From: Akkermansia muciniphila | GTDB lineage: Bacteria > Verrucomicrobiota > Verrucomicrobiia > Verrucomicrobiales > DEV007 | Reading direction: 5' to 3' | NCBI GenBank assembly: GCA_945883495.1 | Contig: CAMCXS010000032.1 | Location: forward strand, 1-59,648 | Length of the DNA stretch: 59,648 nucleotides | Shown here: one piece after another, positions 16,836-25,492 of the stretch | Position numbering within the stretch: position 1 is the stretch's first letter | How the letters are laid out: every line of letters begins with the position of its first letter | The notes under the pieces: model-generated | Told to the model about the DNA's origin: nothing | Databases searched by the model: none | What the model saw: only the letters and a program-made list of their open reading frames with translations | Position numbers and translations under genes: made by a program

Positions 16836-18335
16836 TTATCGTTGGCCCAGAATGACCTGCACCGAGCCTGGCAAAACATCGAGAAGCAGCGACGGATAAA
16901 TACCGGCCACCAAGAGAACCAAGACGAGCATTCCCGCAGCCAAACGGCCGGTCACACCCACATCAGAGACTTTGCGATTGGACACCGCTTCTCCCTGGAA
17001 AATATGGCGGAAGGCACGCAGCATATACACCGCCGAGATCACCACGCCCCAGAGCGCAAGCACCGTCGTAATCTGGAGAGCACCCAGCGGGCCCCCGTGA
17101 TAGTCTTTGAAGCCCCCGAAGAAAACCATCACCTCAGACGCGAAATTGGCGAAGCCCGGAAGGCCGATCGAGGCAAAAGAGGCAAACGCGAACAGAAAGC
17201 AGAGCACCGGCGCACTCTTTCCAAGTCCGCCCATCGTGGTCATATCCAACGTCGGAACATCTTTGCGAAGTTCTCCCGCCAGTGCAAAAAGCAGCGCGAT
17301 CGAGACGCCGTGGGCGAACATCAGCAGCACCGCCCCATTCAAACCGATCGGGTTGGCCGCGGCAATCCCCAGGAAAACATACCCCATGTGCATGACGCTG
17401 GAGAAACCCAACATCTTATCCAGCCGGTCCTGGACGATTGTGATCAAGCCGACGTAAAGAATGTTCCCCAAGAGCAAAACCAAAATCCAGTTCGCCCAGG
17501 CTTGGTGCCCCAAAGGCAGCAGAGGCATCGCGACCCGCAACAAACCGTAGAGACCGAACTTCTTGAGCACCCCGGCATGCATCATCGCCACGGGCGTGGG
17601 CGCCGCCGCGTAGGCCGGAGCGGCCCAGGAATGAAATGGGAAGAGCGCGATGAGCACCCCGAAACCAATCAGCAAGGTGAGGTAGATCCACTTCTGCGTC
17701 TCCGCGCCAAAGACGCCCTTTGCCGCCGCCGCCTCCAAATCCGCCATGCCGAAGCTGTTTACCCCGGAGGCTTCCACCAGCGCGAGGAGGCCAGCCAAAA
17801 GCACCAAGCTCCCCAAGCTCAGGTAAATCGTAATCTTCCAGGCGGCCCCGATCCGGTCCTCACCATGCCCCATCATTCCAATCATCAAGAACGTCGGGAT
17901 CAACGCCAACTCGTGGAACGCGAAGAAGAAAAAGAGATCCGTGGAGAGAAACGCCCCCAAGGCACCCGCACCGATCAGCAACGGGCTCGCATAGTAAAGT
18001 CTCGCCTGCGCTCCCGTCAGAGAACGCCCCGGGGTCATCCAAACCGCCGCCAACGTCACAATCACGGTGAGCAAGGCCAACACCAAACTCATCCCGTCCA
18101 GCCCAAGCGAAAGCGCGATCTTCGGGTCCGCGAAGATGATCCGCTCCGGATTCGGCATTTGCGGCGCCAAGCCCTTCGGCTGGGTGGCGTCAAAATTCAT
18201 CCAGACGAACACGCCCCAAAGGAGATTCGCCAGAGCCGCCACGATCGCCACCGGACGCGCTTGGAGCCCAAGGAGAATCCCCACTGCGGCCAGCAGCGGA
18301 ATCAAGATCAAAATTTCAAGGTAACCTAGCACCAT
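16836..18335 (-). CDS. nuoM: NADH-quinone oxidoreductase subunit M
   Basis: A 499-residue membrane subunit of complex I and the second antiporter-like proton pump. It shows the family hallmarks FFAFHELALIPTFLMIG (with the conserved Glu), GFGVLIALFPFHSWAAPAYA (with Phe, His and Trp near the broken helix) and FSSVMHMGYVFLG. It has about 14 transmembrane helices and normal length. It lies between nuoL and nuoN with gaps of 25 and 17 nt. Confidence 0.97.
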   Translation of the reverse strand: MVLGYLEILILIPLLAAVGILLGLQARPVAIVAALANLLWGVFVWMNFDATQPKGLAPQMPNPERIIFADPKIALSLGLDGMSLVLALLTVIVTLAAVWMTPGRSLTGAQARLYYASPLLIGAGALGAFLSTDLFFFFAFHELALIPTFLMIGMMGHGEDRIGAAWKITIYLSLGSLVLLAGLLALVEASGVNSFGMADLEAAAAKGVFGAETQKWIYLTLLIGFGVLIALFPFHSWAAPAYAAAPTPVAMMHAGVLKKFGLYGLLRVAMPLLPLGHQAWANWILVLLLGNILYVGLITIVQDRLDKMLGFSSVMHMGYVFLGIAAANPIGLNGAVLLMFAHGVSIALLFALAGELRKDVPTLDMTTMGGLGKSAPVLCFLFAFASFASIGLPGFANFASEVMVFFGGFKDYHGGPLGALQITTVLALWGVVISAVYMLRAFRHIFQGEAVSNRKVSDVGVTGRLAAGMLVLVLLVAGIYPSLLLDVLPGSVQVILGQR

Positions 18336-18360
18336 GGTCGCAATAATTCGTCAGGCTCGC

Positions 18361-20184
18361 TCAATTTCCCATCAGGATCATCGCGACGAGCACCAACACT
18401 CCCGCGCCCATCACGAAGCCGTAGGTTTGCAGACTCCCCGACTGCACCCGGCGGAAGAGGTTGCCGATTCCCTCCACGAACTTCGCTCCTCCCGTGACCA
18501 GGGCGCCGCCCAAGATCAACTGATCGATCGCATAGAGCACGTGCCCGGTGAGATCCTGCCCCCCCTTGACGATCACGGTGTAGATTTCATCGATCCAGAA
18601 CTTGTGCTTCAGCACGGGAATCTTCAGCGGATCACGCTCCTTGTTCCAGTAAAGAGCCGCTCCCGCCAAGACTCCACCGGCCAAGGCCAGCAAGGAAATC
18701 ATCCCCACGGGCGACGCGTGCCCGTCCTCACCATGTCCATGCCCCTCTCCGTGATGCGGGACTTGCGCCATCAGCGCTTGCGAGACGAACGGAAGGTGCG
18801 AAACCCACGCAAAACCGGCCAACACCAGAAGCGGAAGGAGCATCCCGATCCCCACCTCATGAGCATGGCCCGCGTCTTCGGACCTATTTTTCCCGAGGAA
18901 GGCCACGACCACCAAACGGGTCATGTAAAACGGAGTCAGAAACGCCACCGCCGCCGCGATCCAGAACAGCGTCTGGTTGTGCTGATACGCAGCCTCCAAA
19001 ATCGCCTCTTTACTCGCAAATCCACTCGTGCCCGGCACCGCGATCAAAGCCGCCGTCCCCGCCAAAACAAAGGTCGCGAAAGTAACCGTCATGCGCCGCG
19101 CCAGACCACCCATCCGCCAGATATCCTGCTCGTGGTGGCAAGCATGGATCACGGCCCCAGCCCCGAGGAAGAGCAGCGCCTTGAAGAACGCGTGGGTGTA
19201 TAGGTGGAACATCGCCTCATCGAAGGCGTGCAGCCCCACCGCCATCACCATGTAACCCAATTGCGAGAGCGTCGAATACGCTAGGATCCGCTTGATATCG
19301 TCCTGCTGCACCGCCACCAACGCCGCAAACGCTGCGGTGATCCCGCCGATCCAGGCAATCACCTGTCCGGCATCCGAAAGCGCAATCAGCACCTCGCTGC
19401 GCACCAGCATGTAAACCCCAGCCGCCACCATCGTCGCCGCATGGATCAACGCAGATACCGGCGTCGGACCTTCCATGGCGTCCGGCAACCAGACGTGCAG
19501 CGGCACTTGAGCGGATTTGCCCACCGCTCCGCAGAAAACTAGCAAGGCTGCCACGGTCAGAAACCCGCGCGCGCCCGGGTCGAGCCCCTTCACCGCTTCC
19601 TCAAGCGGACCGAAAGCGATCGTCCCGGTCAATCCCCACACCATGAGGATGCCAATCATGAAACCAAAGTCCCCAATCCGGTTCGTGAGAAATGCCTTCT
19701 TCGATGCCTCCGCGGCGCTGTCCTTAAAGAAGTAATGCCCGATGAGAATGTAGGAGCTGACGCCCACCAACTCCCAGAAGATGAACATCATCGCGAAATT
19801 GTCCGCCAACACGATCCCCGTCATCGAGAACATGAAGAGCGACAGCCCCGCAAAATAGCGGCCCTTGGCATCGTCGCCGACCATGTAGCCCAAAGAGAAA
19901 AAATGCACCAACGATCCAACGAGCGTCACCACGAACATCATCCCGACGCTTAGTTGATCGAGGACCAATCCAAATTGCAGCTTCAACCCCGGCACGTCGA
20001 TCCAGGTCACCGGAGCGGGCGCCGCCGGGATGCCGCGAAGCATCTGCACCGAGATCCCGAGTGTCGCGAAAACGGAGGCCACCGAGATGAGCCCCACCAA
20101 ACTGCCCCAACGACGCAAAAACACGCCGCCCAGGATGGCGGAAGCCAGAGGAAGCAAAAGAAGGAACCAAGCCAGATCGATCAT
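18361..20184 (-). CDS. nuoL: NADH-quinone oxidoreductase subunit L
   Basis: A 607-residue subunit, the most distal antiporter-like proton pump of complex I, with the long lateral amphipathic helix expected at the C-terminal end. Recognised by MMFIFWELVGVSSYILIGHY, GAVGKSAQVPLHVWLPDAM and KRILAYSTLSQLGYMVMA. A His-rich loop (HHGEGHGHGEDGH, about residues 470-482) is inserted in a region of low conservation; it could bind metal but similar loops are common and untested. The gene sits between nuoK and nuoM. Confidence 0.97.
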   Translation of the reverse strand: MIDLAWFLLLLPLASAILGGVFLRRWGSLVGLISVASVFATLGISVQMLRGIPAAPAPVTWIDVPGLKLQFGLVLDQLSVGMMFVVTLVGSLVHFFSLGYMVGDDAKGRYFAGLSLFMFSMTGIVLADNFAMMFIFWELVGVSSYILIGHYFFKDSAAEASKKAFLTNRIGDFGFMIGILMVWGLTGTIAFGPLEEAVKGLDPGARGFLTVAALLVFCGAVGKSAQVPLHVWLPDAMEGPTPVSALIHAATMVAAGVYMLVRSEVLIALSDAGQVIAWIGGITAAFAALVAVQQDDIKRILAYSTLSQLGYMVMAVGLHAFDEAMFHLYTHAFFKALLFLGAGAVIHACHHEQDIWRMGGLARRMTVTFATFVLAGTAALIAVPGTSGFASKEAILEAAYQHNQTLFWIAAAVAFLTPFYMTRLVVVAFLGKNRSEDAGHAHEVGIGMLLPLLVLAGFAWVSHLPFVSQALMAQVPHHGEGHGHGEDGHASPVGMISLLALAGGVLAGAALYWNKERDPLKIPVLKHKFWIDEIYTVIVKGGQDLTGHVLYAIDQLILGGALVTGGAKFVEGIGNLFRRVQSGSLQTYGFVMGAGVLVLVAMILMGN

Positions 20185-20212
20185 GTGCGCGCGCGTTCTT
20201 CCTCGTTCTCGT

Positions 20213-20530
20213 TCAGTTCTTCATGGTGACCATGTCGCCCACATCCGTGGTGCGACGCGCCCGATACATCGCGACGATGATCGCAAGCCCCACCGCCACC
20301 TCGGCGGCCGCCACAGTGATAATAAAGAAGACCAGGACTTGGGCGGAATAGATAGGCACGCCATCGATCGCGCCGAAACGGGAGAACGCGACCAGCGAAA
20401 TGTTCGCCGCGCTCAACATCAGCTCCAGGCACATGAAGATCACAATCACGTTGCTGCGCACCATGACTCCGGTGAGTCCGATGGCGAAGAGCAATGCGCT
20501 CAGGAAAAGATATTCGTTCAGCGTAACCAT
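20213..20530 (-). CDS. nuoK: NADH-quinone oxidoreductase subunit K
   Basis: A 105-residue protein with three membrane helices. The conserved glutamates of the proton path are present: one in [14 protein letters not shown] (helix 2) and one in [14 protein letters not shown] (helix 3). Length matches the family (about 100). It starts 12 nt after nuoJ, with AGGA just upstream of the ATG. Confidence 0.96.
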   Translation of the reverse strand: MVTLNEYLFLSALLFAIGLTGVMVRSNVIVIFMCLELMLSAANISLVAFSRFGAIDGVPIYSAQVLVFFIITVAAAEVAVGLAIIVAMYRARRTTDVGDMVTMKN

Positions 20531-20542
20531 GGCCGTCCTGAA

Positions 20543-21046
20543 TCAGTGCAGTTCCTTTTTGCAAAGCACCACCACTCCGACCGTGGCGGACACCAAAAGC
20601 ACCGCGATGATCTGCAGCGGAAAATTGAAGTCGGTGAAGATAACGCGGCCCAACTCATGCACGTCGCTCCCCGCAATCGGCGCTAGGTCCGGCATCTCGC
20701 GCTTGCCCTCGGGGAACCTGGCAATTACCCCGCCAGCCATCGCCAAGAAGGTCAAGCCCGCAATTACCCCGGCCACCGCCGCCCCCGCGTTCACCGGACG
20801 CCGTTGCTCTGCCCGCAGGTCGAGCAGCATGATGATGAAGAGGAACAACACCATGATCGCCCCTGTGTAGACCAGCACCTGGATCGTCCCGATGAAATAG
20901 GCGTTCATCCCGACGAAGAGCGCCGCGATGGAAATGAAACAGGCGATCAACGAGAACGCGCTGGAGACCGGGTTCCGGTTGATAATCACCCCGAGCGCCC
21001 CAAGGACGGCAAACGTGGCAAAAAGATAAAAGAGCAGCGCGGGCAT
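20543..21046 (-). CDS. nuoJ: NADH-quinone oxidoreductase subunit J
   Basis: A 167-residue membrane subunit with five helices. The third helix carries the family signature around FIGTIQVLVYTGAIMVLFLF, which contains the region of the conserved pi-bulge that rotates during catalysis. Start at ATG 21046 is supported by AAGGAAA about 8 nt upstream. Lies 27 nt after nuoI and 12 nt before nuoK. Confidence 0.95.
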   Translation of the reverse strand: MPALLFYLFATFAVLGALGVIINRNPVSSAFSLIACFISIAALFVGMNAYFIGTIQVLVYTGAIMVLFLFIIMLLDLRAEQRRPVNAGAAVAGVIAGLTFLAMAGGVIARFPEGKREMPDLAPIAGSDVHELGRVIFTDFNFPLQIIAVLLVSATVGVVVLCKKELH

Positions 21047-21073
21047 CGACCGATTTCCTTACCTCAAATCACT

Positions 21074-21607
21074 TCACTTTAGTTCATTCCACTTGTTCAC
21101 CAGGCCGGTGCGCACGCCGCCAATCTCGTAGAGCTTGCGCTTGTCATGCACCATCTCGGCCCGGCTCTCGCCAGTAATCGCGTAATCCTTGCGGAGGAAG
21201 ATCGCCTGTTCCGGACAAACCTCCTCGCACATGCCACAATAGATGCAGCGAATCATGTCGATCTCAAATGCCTTGGGCCGTTTCTCCACCTTGGCCCAAG
21301 GATCATTGTTCGGAATCTCCTCCGGGGTGATCGTGATCGCGCGGGGCGGGCAGATGAATTCGCACAGCTGGCAAGCGACACAACGCTCACGCCCATGCTC
21401 ATCTGTAACCAGCGCCGGGGCGCCGCGGTAATATTCCGGCAGATTGCTATCCCACTTCTCTTCCGGATACTGCATCACCACCTTGGTCTTGCCGCGGAAC
21501 AAGCGGACAATGTGCCCGAAGGTCAGCGCCAATCCATGGAGGATCGATGAGAGATAGATCTTCTCGAAAAAGTTTAGCTTGGGACGCTCGACGAGTTTGG
21601 TGGCCAT
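21074..21607 (-). CDS. nuoI: NADH-quinone oxidoreductase subunit I (two 4Fe-4S clusters)
   Basis: A 177-residue peripheral-arm subunit carrying clusters N6a and N6b, which pass electrons to the terminal cluster in NuoB. Two cysteine motifs are clear: CVACQLCEFICPP and CIYCGMCEEVCPE. An amphipathic N-terminal helix attaches it to the membrane arm. It lies between nuoH and nuoJ, as in most nuo clusters. Confidence 0.97.
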   Translation of the reverse strand: MATKLVERPKLNFFEKIYLSSILHGLALTFGHIVRLFRGKTKVVMQYPEEKWDSNLPEYYRGAPALVTDEHGRERCVACQLCEFICPPRAITITPEEIPNNDPWAKVEKRPKAFEIDMIRCIYCGMCEEVCPEQAIFLRKDYAITGESRAEMVHDKRKLYEIGGVRTGLVNKWNELK

Positions 21608-21620
21608 ATTTCCAATTACG

Positions 21621-22745
21621 TTAGCGGAACGCGATCAGCAGCCCGGCGGTAAGAATAATGTTCACCAAGGCGATCTCAAAAAGCCAGACCCAGCCCAACC
21701 TCATCAATTGGTCGTAGCGGAAACGGGGCAGCGTCCAGCGCACCCAGATGAAGAAAAGGACGAAGAGGAAAACCTTGATGAACAGCGTAAGAAACTGAAA
21801 CAGCGCGATCCCGGGCCCGACCGCTCCAAGCTGCTGCGCTGAAAGCCCAAACGGCAGCGTCCAACCGCCGAAAAACAACGTCACCGCGAAGCACGAGCCC
21901 ACAATCATGGCCGCATACTCTCCGAGGAAGAAGAGAGCGAACTTCATCGACGAATACTCGGTGTGATACCCGCCCACCAGCTCCGTTTCACACTCCGCAA
22001 GGTCGAACGGCACGCGGTTCGTTTCCGCGAAGATCGCGGTCATGAAGACGATGAAGGAAATACCCACCGGCACCGCCAAGGCGATCTTCTTGAGATCAAA
22101 AGCGAACGCATGTCCCTCCGTCCAGAACGGCAGCAACGACCAGCCCTCCTTGGCCTGAGCCGCCACGATCTTACCAAGGTGCAGATCCCCGTAGATCATG
22201 AGCAGCGGGACAATCGATAACCCAAGGGCAATTTCGTAGGAAATCATCTGGCTGCTCGAGCGCACGCCGCCGAGGAACGGATACTTCGAGTTCGAAGCCC
22301 ATCCCGCGAGGACGATCCCGTAAACGCCCAACGATGAAATGGCGAAAATGAAGAGCGGGCCGGTATCGAGGTCCGCAATCACCATCGGTATGTTGGCCTT
22401 GGTCCCAATCAGGTCCTGCAGCCACAGAGGCAACTGCATTTCCGACCCAAACGGCAACACCGCGCACGTCACCAACGCCGGTACCAGCACCAAGGCGGGC
22501 GCCAGCCAGAAGTAAAACTTGTTCACGTGACCGGGCGTGACGTCCTCCTTCAAAAGGAACTTCAATCCGTCCGCGATTGGTTGAAGCAATCCCAGAGGCC
22601 CCACTCGGTTGGGCCCAAGCCGGTCCTGAATCCAGGCACTCACCCGGCGCTCGAAATAGACCGAGTAGGCCACGGAAGGCAAGATCGCCAGAAAAACGAC
22701 AACGACGATCTTAATCAGGGTAGTGATGATCAAAAACCAGTCCAT
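21621..22745 (-). CDS. nuoH: NADH-quinone oxidoreductase subunit H
   Basis: A 374-residue membrane subunit that forms the quinone access chamber next to NuoB and NuoD. Recognised by ERRVSAWIQDRLGPNRVGP, GWASNSKYPFLGGVRSSSQM and the Glu/Asp-rich third loop FAETNRVPFDLAECETELV. It has eight or more helices. Translation is probably coupled to nuoG: the nuoG stop is part of TAAGGAG, which is also the ribosome binding site for the ATG at 22745. Confidence 0.97.
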   Translation of the reverse strand: MDWFLIITTLIKIVVVVFLAILPSVAYSVYFERRVSAWIQDRLGPNRVGPLGLLQPIADGLKFLLKEDVTPGHVNKFYFWLAPALVLVPALVTCAVLPFGSEMQLPLWLQDLIGTKANIPMVIADLDTGPLFIFAISSLGVYGIVLAGWASNSKYPFLGGVRSSSQMISYEIALGLSIVPLLMIYGDLHLGKIVAAQAKEGWSLLPFWTEGHAFAFDLKKIALAVPVGISFIVFMTAIFAETNRVPFDLAECETELVGGYHTEYSSMKFALFFLGEYAAMIVGSCFAVTLFFGGWTLPFGLSAQQLGAVGPGIALFQFLTLFIKVFLFVLFFIWVRWTLPRFRYDQLMRLGWVWLFEIALVNIILTAGLLIAFR

Positions 22746-22752
22746 GATCTCC

Positions 22753-24477
22753 TTACCCGTTAATCATCCCCTTGGCGCGGCGCTCGCGCTCCCGTTCCAG
22801 CAATGGAATCCTCACGCCGGTTTCCAGCAACGCGATCCCTTGATTGCCAATCTTCTGCAAACTCAAGCCATTGAACGCTGGGATTGCAGCGGCCATGAGG
22901 CGGAAAACATCATCGACGCCATGCACGCCATTCGAACCTGTCAACCCGAGCGTCAAATCCCGCAAAATCTCCCAATCGTCCCGCGCTTGGCCAGGAACCG
23001 GAATCGCGGCGCTGAGCCGTTGCAGACGTCCCGTGACATTGATCATGCTGCCTCGCTTTTCCGCCCAAGCGGCCGAAGGCAGAACGACATCGGCGGCGGC
23101 CGCCGTCGGGTTCGCATGCGTGTGCACGGCGAGGAGGAACTTCAGCTTCTTCAAGCTCTCTTCGGGCCAACCGGCGGCTTCCGTGAGATCTTCCCCGAAG
23201 ACCAGCAACGCCTTGATCGATCCCGCTTCCACGCCCGCCCGAATACTGGCCAGCTGCGAGCCGGGCTGCTGCACGCCCAAAACCAACTGAGCACCGGTAG
23301 TATTTGGGTTGCGATCCGCGGCAATCAGGTAGCCATCGCTCTCGCCCATCCGTGGCACCACGTCCAACGCAGCCACCTTGAGCAACCCGGCAAGCCGCTT
23401 CACAGAAAACAATTCCTCGTTCGTCATCCGCGCCGAGGCCACGATCGCGATTTGCGAAGCGTCCAGCTTGCTCAGGGCCTCCGGAATCTGCGCGTAAGCG
23501 TCTTTCCAGCGGGCCTGCCGATGCGTCGCCCCCACTCGGACCATCGGATCCGTCAAGCGATCTGGGCTTTCGATACTGTGGAACGAGAGGCGGTGCGAAT
23601 CCGGCATCCAGCAGGAGTTCACCTCGTTGTTCTCCCGCGGCGTCACCCGGTACACTTTGCCTTCGCGGCTGTGGATCGTGACGTTGATCCCCGTGCCGCA
23701 ATCGACGTTGATCGATTCCGTTTCCTTGAGGAACCACACCCGCATTTGGAAGCGGAAATCGTTCGAGGTCAGAGCGCCGACCGGACAGATGTCGGCCGTG
23801 TTGAGAGAGTAGTTGTTCTCTAGCCGCTTGCCTGGATGAACGGCCAGGGTCGTGTGGCTGCCGCGTTCCGTGAAACCGAGGACCTTGTCATCGACGATCT
23901 CCTCGCAAAAGCGAATGCACCGGCTGCACATGATGCAGCGCTCGTCGTCGAGGCGGATGCGTGGGCCGATATCGACGTTCTTCGGCTTTTTGACCTTCTC
24001 TTCCCGGAAGCGGGACATCCCGGAGCCGTGCTCCACGCTGAATTCCTGGAGACGGCACTCGCCCGCTTGGTCGCAAATCGGACAATCCAAGGGGTGATTG
24101 ATGAGGAGAAATTCCATGACCCCTTCCCGGCAAAGGCGGGTCAGGTTGCTGTCCGTGCGGATCCCCATGTTGTCCGCGACCGTGTTGGCGCAGGCGATCA
24201 CCGGCCGGGGCATCCATTGGATCACGGGTTTGCCCTCGGCATCCAGCGGAGCCTCTTCCCCCGGTTTCGGACGAGGGGGCATCCCCATCTCCACCAGGCA
24301 CATGCGGCAGTTTCCAGGGGAGGTCAGTTTGGGGTGATAACAATAATGAGGAACCTCGCGGCCCACCTGCTTGCAGGCCTCGATCATCCTCGTTCCCTTG
24401 GGGAACTGGTACCACTCCCCGTCAATCTGGACGTTGAGCAGGGGAACTGCCGGTTTGTTTGGATCCGTATCCGCCAT
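22753..24477 (-). CDS. nuoG: NADH-quinone oxidoreductase subunit G (short form)
   Basis: 574 residues. The N-terminal third carries the full iron-sulfur set: a [2Fe-2S] ferredoxin-like domain (HYCYHP..., NCRMC), the His-Cys cluster motif (HPLDCPICDQAGECRLQ) and the 4Fe-4S pair (CIMCSRCIRFC plus a later CPVGAL). The rest is a molybdopterin-oxidoreductase-like fold that binds no cofactor in complex I. It is shorter than E. coli NuoG (about 900) and lacks much of the C-terminal part, as in many bacteria. It is the first nuo gene here; nuoA-F are absent from the window. A CRP-like palindrome lies about 58 nt upstream of the ATG. Confidence 0.95.
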   Translation of the reverse strand: MADTDPNKPAVPLLNVQIDGEWYQFPKGTRMIEACKQVGREVPHYCYHPKLTSPGNCRMCLVEMGMPPRPKPGEEAPLDAEGKPVIQWMPRPVIACANTVADNMGIRTDSNLTRLCREGVMEFLLINHPLDCPICDQAGECRLQEFSVEHGSGMSRFREEKVKKPKNVDIGPRIRLDDERCIMCSRCIRFCEEIVDDKVLGFTERGSHTTLAVHPGKRLENNYSLNTADICPVGALTSNDFRFQMRVWFLKETESINVDCGTGINVTIHSREGKVYRVTPRENNEVNSCWMPDSHRLSFHSIESPDRLTDPMVRVGATHRQARWKDAYAQIPEALSKLDASQIAIVASARMTNEELFSVKRLAGLLKVAALDVVPRMGESDGYLIAADRNPNTTGAQLVLGVQQPGSQLASIRAGVEAGSIKALLVFGEDLTEAAGWPEESLKKLKFLLAVHTHANPTAAAADVVLPSAAWAEKRGSMINVTGRLQRLSAAIPVPGQARDDWEILRDLTLGLTGSNGVHGVDDVFRLMAAAIPAFNGLSLQKIGNQGIALLETGVRIPLLERERERRAKGMING

Positions 24478-24534
24478 GTGTGCTGCCCGGGGCGCAAGAA
24501 CAGTGTGACAAGCGAATCGCTGGGCAAGGTGAAT

Positions 24535-24552
24535 TTGTGAAATTTTTCACAA
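24535..24552. promoter_or_regulatory. CRP/FNR-family-like operator upstream of nuoG
   Basis: TTGTGAAA-TT-TTTCACAA is a perfect 8-2-8 inverted repeat. Its core TGTGA-N6-TCACA matches the textbook CRP half-sites exactly. The centre lies about 66 nt upstream of the nuoG ATG. A CRP/FNR-type regulator could control complex I here. No regulator gene is in the window and I could not place a convincing promoter beside it. Confidence 0.5.
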
Positions 24553-24624
24553 GCGGGGTTTGGGCCTGGGCGCTCGCTCGCCGTTGGGAGTTGAGGAGTG
24601 ACGGGCGGAAGGCGTTCGCGGAAC

Positions 24625-24960
24625 TCACGCCAGCACCAGCTTGGCCATTCCCGCCAGCGACGAGGGCACTTTGATCCGCTTGCCTTCCACCCTGAAGCGC
24701 ACCAACTCCTGCAACCAGGCCCGGGACACGGTCACCCCAGTAAGCCGAACGTAGAGGTTCTCCCCTTCCATCTCCGGCTCGAAATGGTCGATCCCGATGT
24801 CGATCGAGGACGTCTCACCATGAAGCATCAGCTGCATCCGCAAGGAACGCTGCTTCCCATCGAATTCCAAAGCCGTCACCTCACCGTAACCGCTTTTCAA
24901 ATACATGTTCAACCCCTGCCGGATCGCCGTCGATTTCATGTTGTCCCACATGAGGCGCAT
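24625..24960 (-). CDS. Small hypothetical protein
   Basis: I do not recognise this protein. From the ATG at 24960 it would have 111 residues; ATGs at 24951 and 24939 are alternatives, and the frame continues upstream into clearly non-native low-complexity Arg/Gly sequence, which I exclude. The retained part mixes beta strands and helices (GEVTALEFDGKQRSLRMQLM, TSSIDIGIDHFEPEM, RAWLQELVRFRVEGKRIKVP), has no signal peptide or membrane helix, and ends Ala-Lys-Leu-Val-Leu-Ala. It follows the thioesterase gene on the same strand and precedes nuoG. Confidence 0.6.
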   Translation of the reverse strand: MRLMWDNMKSTAIRQGLNMYLKSGYGEVTALEFDGKQRSLRMQLMLHGETSSIDIGIDHFEPEMEGENLYVRLTGVTVSRAWLQELVRFRVEGKRIKVPSSLAGMAKLVLA

Positions 24961-25043
24961 GATCGGCCACCGCGTCGCAAGGAGCAAGACCTGCCCTGCC
25001 CTAGCCCAGCGTCGGATGATTGGTGTAGCCCGCCCCCCATTTT

Positions 25044-25487
25044 TCAGGCGAACGCCACGAAGTCCCCCGCGAACTCGACGCAAACCACGCTGTCTTCGAT
25101 GATCGACACCTGGAGCGACAGCGCGGCCTTGCCCGTCCTGGCGAACTGCGCGGAAAACGCGGCCCAGTCCGCCTGATCCGGCCGGCGGCAAATCGCATGC
25201 AACTCCCCGCGGACCGGGCGCCGGTAGCGCATCGAGCTCCCCCGGATCACGATGTGCGCATCCCTATGCCCCAGGAGCAACCAAACCAGGCTGTAACCGG
25301 CCAGGGTCGCCAAGGCGCTCAGACTGCCTCCGAACGCCGTCCCCAAGTGGTTGTGGTTCGGCTCAAGCGGCGCCGTCAAATGGAGCTCATCGCCATCCCA
25401 ACTCGCCACCCGGACAGCCATCGCCCGGGTCAAGGGAATTTGCTCGTGGAGGAAGGCTTCGGTTTCCCGGAGAAAGGCTTGATTCAT
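25044..25487 (-). CDS. YiiD-type hot-dog thioesterase domain protein
   Basis: A 147-residue cytosolic protein with the hot-dog thioesterase layout: a substrate-pocket segment NHNHLGTAFGGSLSALATLAGY, where the small residues and the long helix match the acyl-CoA binding helix, then strands ending in the C-terminal FAGDFVAFA. It resembles the stand-alone version of the C-terminal domain of E. coli YiiD. Substrate unknown; hydrolysis of an acyl-CoA or acyl-ACP is inferred. The ATG at 25487, 5 nt after the stop of the propeller gene, is preferred over the longer frame from 25583, which overlaps that gene. Confidence 0.82.
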   Translation of the reverse strand: MNQAFLRETEAFLHEQIPLTRAMAVRVASWDGDELHLTAPLEPNHNHLGTAFGGSLSALATLAGYSLVWLLLGHRDAHIVIRGSSMRYRRPVRGELHAICRRPDQADWAAFSAQFARTGKAALSLQVSIIEDSVVCVEFAGDFVAFA

Positions 25488-25492
25488 CGGTT

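Noticed and set aside
16818-18329. A 503-codon open frame on the plus strand, opposite nuoM
   Set aside because: It is antisense to the well-recognised nuoM gene, its product is rich in His, Arg and Gln without any family signature, and it arises from the high-GC antisense effect.
22723-23823. A 366-codon plus-strand frame opposite nuoG
   Set aside because: nuoG is certain from its iron-sulfur motifs. The antisense frame has no family features.
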